Below, one piece after another: positions 57,101 through 64,000 of a stretch of 64,000 nucleotides of DNA. Source of the stretch: Volvox africanus (taxonomy: Eukaryota > Chlorophyta > Chlorophyceae > Chlamydomonadales > Volvocaceae); assembly GCA_030268105.1 (NCBI GenBank), contig BSDZ01000030.1, positions 248,001 to 312,000 of the forward strand, given 5' to 3'. The position numbers and the translations under genes were made by a program. The notes beneath the pieces are model-generated. The model was not told the DNA's origin. It saw nothing but the letters and a program-made list of their open reading frames with translations, and ran no database searches. Each line of letters starts with the position of its first letter. Positions within the stretch are counted from its first letter, which is position 1.

Positions 57101-60100
57101 TGCGCCGCCGCCCCCACCCACACCGCTCCCGGATCGATTTGCAGCTGACCCAACGCCCACATCGTCATGCTGATTTCCGCGGAGTTCATAACATCAAGGC
57201 TCCGCTCCAGCGCCAAAACCACGTCGCGGACGCCAGCGGCACCGATAAGCCCCACGGTGGCGGCGCTTCCACCGCTGCAGGCACCGCCGCGCCGTGCCGT
57301 CACCTTCGCCAGGCCCCAAAGCATATTGGCCAGGCTCTGCGGCCCAAACTCGCAAAAGCCAAGCTCCTGGCCTCGCGCAGCAAGCACGTGCCAGAACCCC
57401 GAGCTACGGGTCGGTACGCAGTCAGGTGGTAGTCGAGCCAACGCCCACATCACATTGGCCAGGTCGCGCGCCGCGGTGAAGTGTGGCATTAGCTGGGAGA
57501 CCCGCCGCACGAAGGGCGCCACTGCGGCGGGCTCCAATGAGAACGCAACCTTTCCGGCGGGGGTCGCAGACAGCCGCGCCAGGCCACACAGCAACGCAGC
57601 CATCAGCGGCGGAGTGAGGTCCGGAAGGCGGCGCGCCGCCTGCTCCAAAATGGCCATCACCCAGGCGCGCGGCGGGCGGCGGCGGATGCGGGGTGCGGCC
57701 CAAATCATCATGGCGAGGGCTTGCGGGCTGCATCCTTGGCGGAGGGACAGGCAGCGCCTGGAGGCGGGTCCAGCACACACAAGGGGAATTGGAGGGAGTG
57801 GCCAATAAGTGCTACCCAGACATGTGTAAAAGCAATCAAATTCAACAACCAAGTTGGGGTGGGGATGGAGGGCAGAGCGAAAAGGGAATTGAGAATGCGC
57901 ACGAAATGAAGTAACAACAATGGACGCGATAACCATTACCTTGACAATGGAAGGGTGGAAAGAAACAATCGGGCAATTGAGAGAAACACCAGGAGCAAGT
58001 GATGTTTCTCTCCTCCCAGTTCCCCACTATCATATCCCCCCCTCAACGAGATCTCTCCTGCGCTCTGCGGCCACCTGGACCTGGACCCCGGGACCTGGAA
58101 CGCATCAACTTCCGCCTAACGATGTCAGGATGGCATATCTCGCCATCTCTCATGTCAAGGTCGCCAAGTCGTCCCTACCTGAGCAGCGCCAAGGTGTAGG
58201 AATTCGGCGCCCGGAACCGGAGACGAGCCAGAGAGTACAGGATCATGGCCGCCTCCTCCGCACGCGTGTGAGCCAGCTGCGGGGTGGGGTTCGGGTGTGT
58301 GTGTGGGTTGGGGGGGGGGGAAGGCGAGTAGAGGCCTTCAGGACACTTCAGGACATATATCGTGGAGTGGGGAGGTGCGAGTGCACAAGGCGATGAGATG
58401 TTTGACGGTGAAAGGGCTGTGTAGGCTGTGCTGAAGCGAGGCCACGGCGCGACACACAACAGTCCTCTGTACACAAGAACGAAGTCCAGTTCTGAGTCCC
58501 ATTCACCCACTCATTACTCCCAGCCCCCAGGTACCTCAACCATGCCTGATCCCCCCACTGAATACATCGCCAACTCTCAACCGAACCCACCAGCTGAGCC
58601 GAACGCCACAGTATAGTCAGCAGCGTCTCCACCCGCGGCCGCAGCGGGCCACTGCCAGCACCAGTAGCGCTACTGTCACCGATATTACTGCTGTTGTTGT
58701 TCCTAGTGCTTTCGCCGCTGCCGTCATTCGTGTCCTGCTGACCTGCTCCACATGGCGGCGGCTGTTGCCGCTGCTGCACCCTCGGCCCTGGCGTCGACGG
58801 CGGAGCGGTTCCAGGGACCCGCCGGCCCCCAGTGCTGACGGCGGCCGCTGCTGCAGCCGCCGCCTCCTTTCCCCCTGCTTGGTGAGCGTTGGGCGCTCGC
58901 CTGTGCCTGTTTTCATCAAAGTGTCGTCGCCGCTGGTCTCCCACGAGCCGGGCAAGAAATCCCATCGAATTGCTCACGTCCACGCAGTTAAGGAGGCTCG
59001 CCTGGGCGACTAGTTTGTTCTCCAGCCACGTCATCTGTACAGATGGATTTTGGATCCGGGGCGGGAAAGCAAGGGACGTTGGGAGAGGGGCTTTTCAACG
59101 ATTTAACGCCTTACCAAAATAAAACTTTCGCTATCACACTCGGCAACGGGAGTCATGGGAGCCATCCAGATGAGAGGTGGGTACCGACTGCGTGTCGCAT
59201 ATGCCCTCTATTTGCATGTCCATGCCCCGGTTGAGGGTTAAACGGAGGCATGGCGTCGCTGTATTGGGCTCATTTACAACATTTCACAATTCATATAACA
59301 AGTGCGCATCTTTTATGCTACGGAGTGCCCCTAATGTATAGAATGTCATGTATAAAAGACATCTTCTACCGTGCATATGTACATGGTATGTGTATGTGTA
59401 TGTGTATGTGTCTTCGTGTTGGGTTGGGGAGTTCGACCCGAGCAGCACCCAGGGAAGCCGCAAGTTTCGGTGCCCTTGGCCCACTAGGGATCAGCACCAT
59501 CCCGACCGCCCCGTAAGTGGCCGGGGTGGCGCACCTGGTCCTCGTGCAGCTGCAGCCCTATCTTGGTAGCGCTATTCACGAACACCGACAGGGAGCGGAG
59601 GCTGGGGCCGTCGTCCCGGTAGCAGACCTGCGGGTCGAGGGAGTCGGGGTCGTGGCAACATCGCGATTATGGCGTGAGAAGGCGAAGTCCAAGGGACCCG
59701 GGATACGGGATACGGGAGCGGGTGTGTCTGAAGATGGTGTACTGCGGAAAGCATGCGTATATGAAAGGCGCATAAATGAAAACGGCGTTTATAGGCAGAG
59801 CTGCCCCCTGGTCCAGATAGAAGCATATAAGGTGTTGCCTGGGCCCCCCAAACTCCCTCCCCCTTGCTGAGACGCAGGTTTTTCACTTTTCTTCCGGCTT
59901 TTGTTACATCCCGGGCCGCCCTTTAGCGGCAGGGCTCTATAACGAATTGTTGATCCCTTACCGGTACTTCTTAGATCACTCCCACAGATCCGTTGTGTCC
60001 TTTCGTCCTTAGGACCCCTCCTCCCGAAAGAGCTACCCCCCCACGGGAGCTTGATTCCCATGGACCCACCCGCGACTCTCCCATCCAAAGCCGGTGTCAT

Positions 60101-63100
60101 CCATCTCGTAAGTGAACCCCCTCTCAACTTCAGCCCCGGCCTTCTCATCTTACCTGCAGCCTGCGAAACGCCGCCTGCAGCTGCTCAGGCTCCAGGTCCC
60201 ATCCCAGCCTCTCCGCGGCCCAAACCATATGCGCGCAGTCGAGGGCGTTGGCGCGATGAAGCAGCTGCTGCCCCTGCTTCCCCCCCTCTTGCTGTTGCCG
60301 GTCACCAAAGACCCCGAAGAGCTGAGCTGCCAGGTGCGGCGGCGGGTGGTAGTCCAGGGAGGCCAATGAGAAGAGCACCCCGACCACCTCCCGTGGTCCC
60401 ATGGAAGGTAGGTGCTGCTCCGCCTGAAGGGAGGCGGGATAACAGGAACAAAACCGGATAGAGCCGGATAAGGCGCCAAGACGAGTATCCGAACAGTGCA
60501 CGGAGGCTGCCAGAAGCTGCAGCGCATTGAATGATAAGTGGAAAGGATAGCTGTTACAACGTGCCGAGTAGACGGGCTGGAGTAATTAACAGAAGGCGGG
60601 ATCTAACCCATGCCTCCAAAACACACACACACACCTCTGACTGCATCTTGATGCCCCCAGAACCCCCCGGAGGAACGACCCCCGGGTTTCTCCGACCGAC
60701 CCTCGTCCGCCGCACCAATCCACTCTACCTGGAAGCAAAGGTGCTGCATCATGCTGCGCAGCGCCCTGCCCTCCGGCCGCTCAGCGTCCCGCAGCATCTG
60801 TAGCAGGAGGGCAAATGATCAGCTTAAGTATACATATCTGAGCAAAGGTATGCATGTACGCGTAGATGTGTGTGTCTGTGTGTGTGTGATACCCGTGTAT
60901 TTCAGGGGGGCGGATGGGGTGCAGTTGAAAGGAGTGGAGGACTTCGGGCAGGTGCCGGTGCAGGAGTGGAGTGGAATGGAGGAAGATCACATTATGAAGA
61001 CAGCATTATAGCTTTTGGCTTGCTAATCAAACATATACATCACACACTAGGACACTCTTATTATTTACAATAACATTTATAACTTATTATCAATCCTTTT
61101 GTAATTATTTTCACCGCACCTTGGTTATCAAAACACACACACGCGCACGCGCGCAAGCTCATGGGGGACTCACCTCAGGGTGGCAGCACCGCGCGAGCAC
61201 CTTGAACGCCGCAGACAAGCTCACCCCGTTCAGCATATGAGGCCATGTGTGAACCAGTTTGGCCACATGGACCCACGAGGGCGATGCGAACAGCGCACGG
61301 GTCAGGTCGCGAGCGGACAGGAAGCGGCCCTGGCTATCTACTCGCACGGAGCGGAGCTCACGAGGGGACAGCCCGCTGCCAGCGGTTCCCGGAATTTGCT
61401 GCTGCTGCGGCGGAGGCCGTGGCGACGTCGGGAGCGGGCACGGCTGCATTCGTGGCGACGGCGGCGGCGGTGGCGGCGGCGTGACAGCTGCGTGTGGAAC
61501 AGCGACGTCAGGCGTGACGGCGGCGGAGGGGCCACCGCCCCCGGTGGTAGTCTTTCGGCTCAGGTCCACGAGCAAGGCCCGGTTGGTAGCCAGCCGTGCT
61601 GGTGGTGTCAACTGCACGTTGTGTACAGCGGATGACGTAGCTGGATCAGCGACAGCAGCAGCGGGAGGATTCTGTTTCCCTTCACCGGTAGCTGCGGTGC
61701 TTCCGTTGTCGCCGGATTCCGCTGAAGATGCTATCGCTGCAGCGACAGCATCAACAGGGGCTGTCACTACAGGTGAATCTTCTCCTGATGCGGCGGCGAC
61801 CCCAACCCTCACAAGCGCAGATGCTGCAACTTCAGCGGCTACTGCCGTGCGCGCAGGTCGAGGCAGGAGCGTTACAACCTTGACCTTTCCGTGCTGACTT
61901 CCATCAAGTCGTTGAGCCGGCGCCAGGGCGGACTCGTCTCCCAACAAGCTGTCCCATCGCGCCTTCGCTGGCCTTCCCTCGCCTTGCATCTCGCATTGTT
62001 GGCTCTCCATCCCCTTCTCTTCCTCCCACGAATGCTGCTGCTGCTCCTGCTGCTGACAACGCGCTTGCTCTGCCAGTTGCAGCAGCGAGCGAGCCTCAGC
62101 TACCGGCCTTGCCGCCGGAAAGGCCTCAGCTACCAAGTCCAACGGCGCCGGCGCTGCCGTGGGCTGAGGCACTAGGACCGCTGATCGCTCCTGCAATTGC
62201 CCTTGCGAATGCACCACTGGCATTACCAACACCGCCGCCTCCGCCATCCCGTCGGCTGTCACCACCGCTACTTCTGCTCCTACTTCTAGTTCCACTTCCG
62301 CCTCTATCGCGACCCATGCAGATGGCATCACGGTCGAAACTCCGGCAGCGGCATCTACGGCTGGTGGTACAGGTGCTACTGCTGCTACTAGTGCAGTTGG
62401 TGCTGCCGCTACATCTGGTGCTACTACCACTGCTAGCGTTGCGTTAGGCGCTACTGCTGCTACCGTTGCTGCGTGCGTTACTGCTGCTACTGGTGCAGCT
62501 GAAGCTGCATGCGTGTCCGCCGACGGCACTGTCCAGACCGGGATCACGTCAGATGGGTTCTCAACAGGTGCTACAGCCATGTGGGTCGATGGCACTAACG
62601 TATCCGACGAGGTCATGTCAACTACCATTGCCGCCGAGGTCTCCGTGAACTCCGACCGACCGCGATACTCAGTGGTGGTCCCTGAGAGAGATGCTGTCCT
62701 TGAGAGACCCGCGCCACTCGGCGCTTCCGGCAAGGAAGGCGGGGCTGCAGGCTGCACTGATGGCGGCAGCACCGGCGCCGACGGTACCAGGAAGGAGACT
62801 CCCGGCGGCAAGTCCGACGTCTGTGACGATGCCTGCTGCGATAGCCAATACGCCGGAGGCAACATCAAGTGCGCATGCATATTCGGGTCAGCTGCTGCAG
62901 CAGCAGCAACTGTCACGCATGGTGTTGCGAATACCAGTGTTGCCACGGAGGCCGTACATGCAGCTGCAGGTGCGGGTACTACTACTGGATGCGGGGCTGC
63001 TGCAAAAACTGCTGCTACTGCTGGAGGTGCAACTGCTGCGGGATGCGGGGCTATTACCGGTGCAGCCACAGGAGCTGCGGCTGCGGGTGGCCTAATTGAA

Positions 63101-64000
63101 GCTGCACCTGATCGTGGGATGGGCACCGGCACTGGCACAGGGACAGGGACCGGAACGGGGACGCGGACGGGGATAGTTGAAATTGGGCGGCACCGGCCAT
63201 CCGCTGCCGCCGAGTACCCCCAAGCGGCAGCCGTCTGGAGTCCCGGTGCTGGTGCCACTGCTGGATCCGGCGCGACAGCTGAAATGCCGGCAGGCCCGGC
63301 GATGGCGGCACCAACTTCCTGGAGCTCACCTCCGTACCTAAAGCGGACATCCCATCCCGCAGCGCGAGCACGAGCCACTGCTGCCATGTGTCGATTTGCG
63401 GGCCCATTCCTTAAAGCTTCTGTTAATGACGACTTTGCTGGTGATGATCGTACTGGTTTGTCGGAAGCCGCTGCGGGCCAAGCGGCATCTGTCCCTTTCG
63501 TCCGGGTCGGTGCAAAGTCCATACCCGGAGTTGGCGGCTGGTGCTGCTGCGTAGGCGGCACAGCGAAGCCCACAATCACCGGATGCAGGGGTCCAGCTGG
63601 AACATTGCTGCCTGCTGAAGGCTGCTGCCGCCGTTGTGGCTGCTGCGCGCGATAGTGCGGGTGCGGGTACAGGTATGGGTGCTGCTGCAGGCGATGCAGT
63701 TGTTGCATCGCCTGCTGCTGCTGCTGCTGCAGACGATGTAGCTGCAGCGGCGACCGTGATACTTGCTGCTGCTGACGCGATAGGGGTGGCTGCCGCTGTT
63801 GCTGCCGAAAATACATATACCCGGAAAGGTTTTGGTGGGAAGCGGGAGGGGAGTTGACGGCAGGCGGCTGCCAGAAATTTGAGTTCTGAAGCTTAGTGGG
63901 ATGCATGAGATCTCGACTGGAGAGGCCATCCATGGCAGTGGCGAAGGCACCGCCATCGACATCGCCACGGGCGCGAATGGGACTCCTAGCACCTGAGCGT

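Overview
This window looks like nuclear DNA of a volvocine green alga (Chlamydomonas/Volvox relatives). The evidence is GC-rich coding exons split by many introns with GT..AG borders, alanine-, glycine- and glutamine-rich low-complexity proteins, TGTAA poly(A) signals after stop codons, (AC)n and other microsatellites in introns, and an octotricopeptide-repeat (OPR) protein, a family greatly expanded in this group. All identifications come from reading motifs and splice phases; no database search was run.

Layout, left to right. (1) About 0.5-10.8 kb, minus strand: a CABIN1-like protein (HIRA histone-chaperone partner) with N-terminal TPRs, followed downstream by exons that may be its 3' end. 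(2) 10.8-18.4 kb: mostly non-coding, with one possible retrotransposon remnant. (3) 18.6-27.0 kb, minus: an AP2/ERF-domain transcription factor, apparently with a very long low-complexity tail. (4) 27-32 kb: intergenic plus an unidentified set of coding-looking segments. (5) 32.3-37.8 kb, minus: a HAD-superfamily hydrolase in seven exons whose splice phases all agree. (6) 37.8-41.2 kb: intergenic. (7) 41.3-49.3 kb, minus: a guanylate-binding-protein/atlastin-like GTPase with C-terminal membrane segments. (8) 49.9-51.1 kb, plus: an intronless ALG7/DPAGT1 gene that starts protein N-glycosylation in the ER. (9) 53.0-54.6 kb, minus: a Canopy-like ER protein with six cysteines. (10) 56.2 kb to the right edge, minus: a large OPR protein, probably an organelle RNA factor, whose 5' end lies outside the window.

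The most striking element is about 0.94 kb of AT-rich DNA (44521-45464) inside an intron of the GTPase gene, bounded on both sides by (TAA)n tracts. It is a shuffled mosaic of bacterial gene fragments: two pieces of fpg/mutM, a piece of clpX, the start of ubiE, and pieces resembling IS630-type and IS3-type transposases. The AT richness and gene set point to a Rickettsiales-type donor. The two fpg pieces lie in permuted order, as expected if a circular or tandem intermediate was opened within fpg. I read this as ancient or ongoing DNA transfer from an endosymbiont into the algal nucleus.

The genes do not form an operon or an obvious functional cluster. ALG7 and the Canopy-like protein both act in the ER and the GTPase is probably an endomembrane protein, but that neighbourhood may be coincidence.
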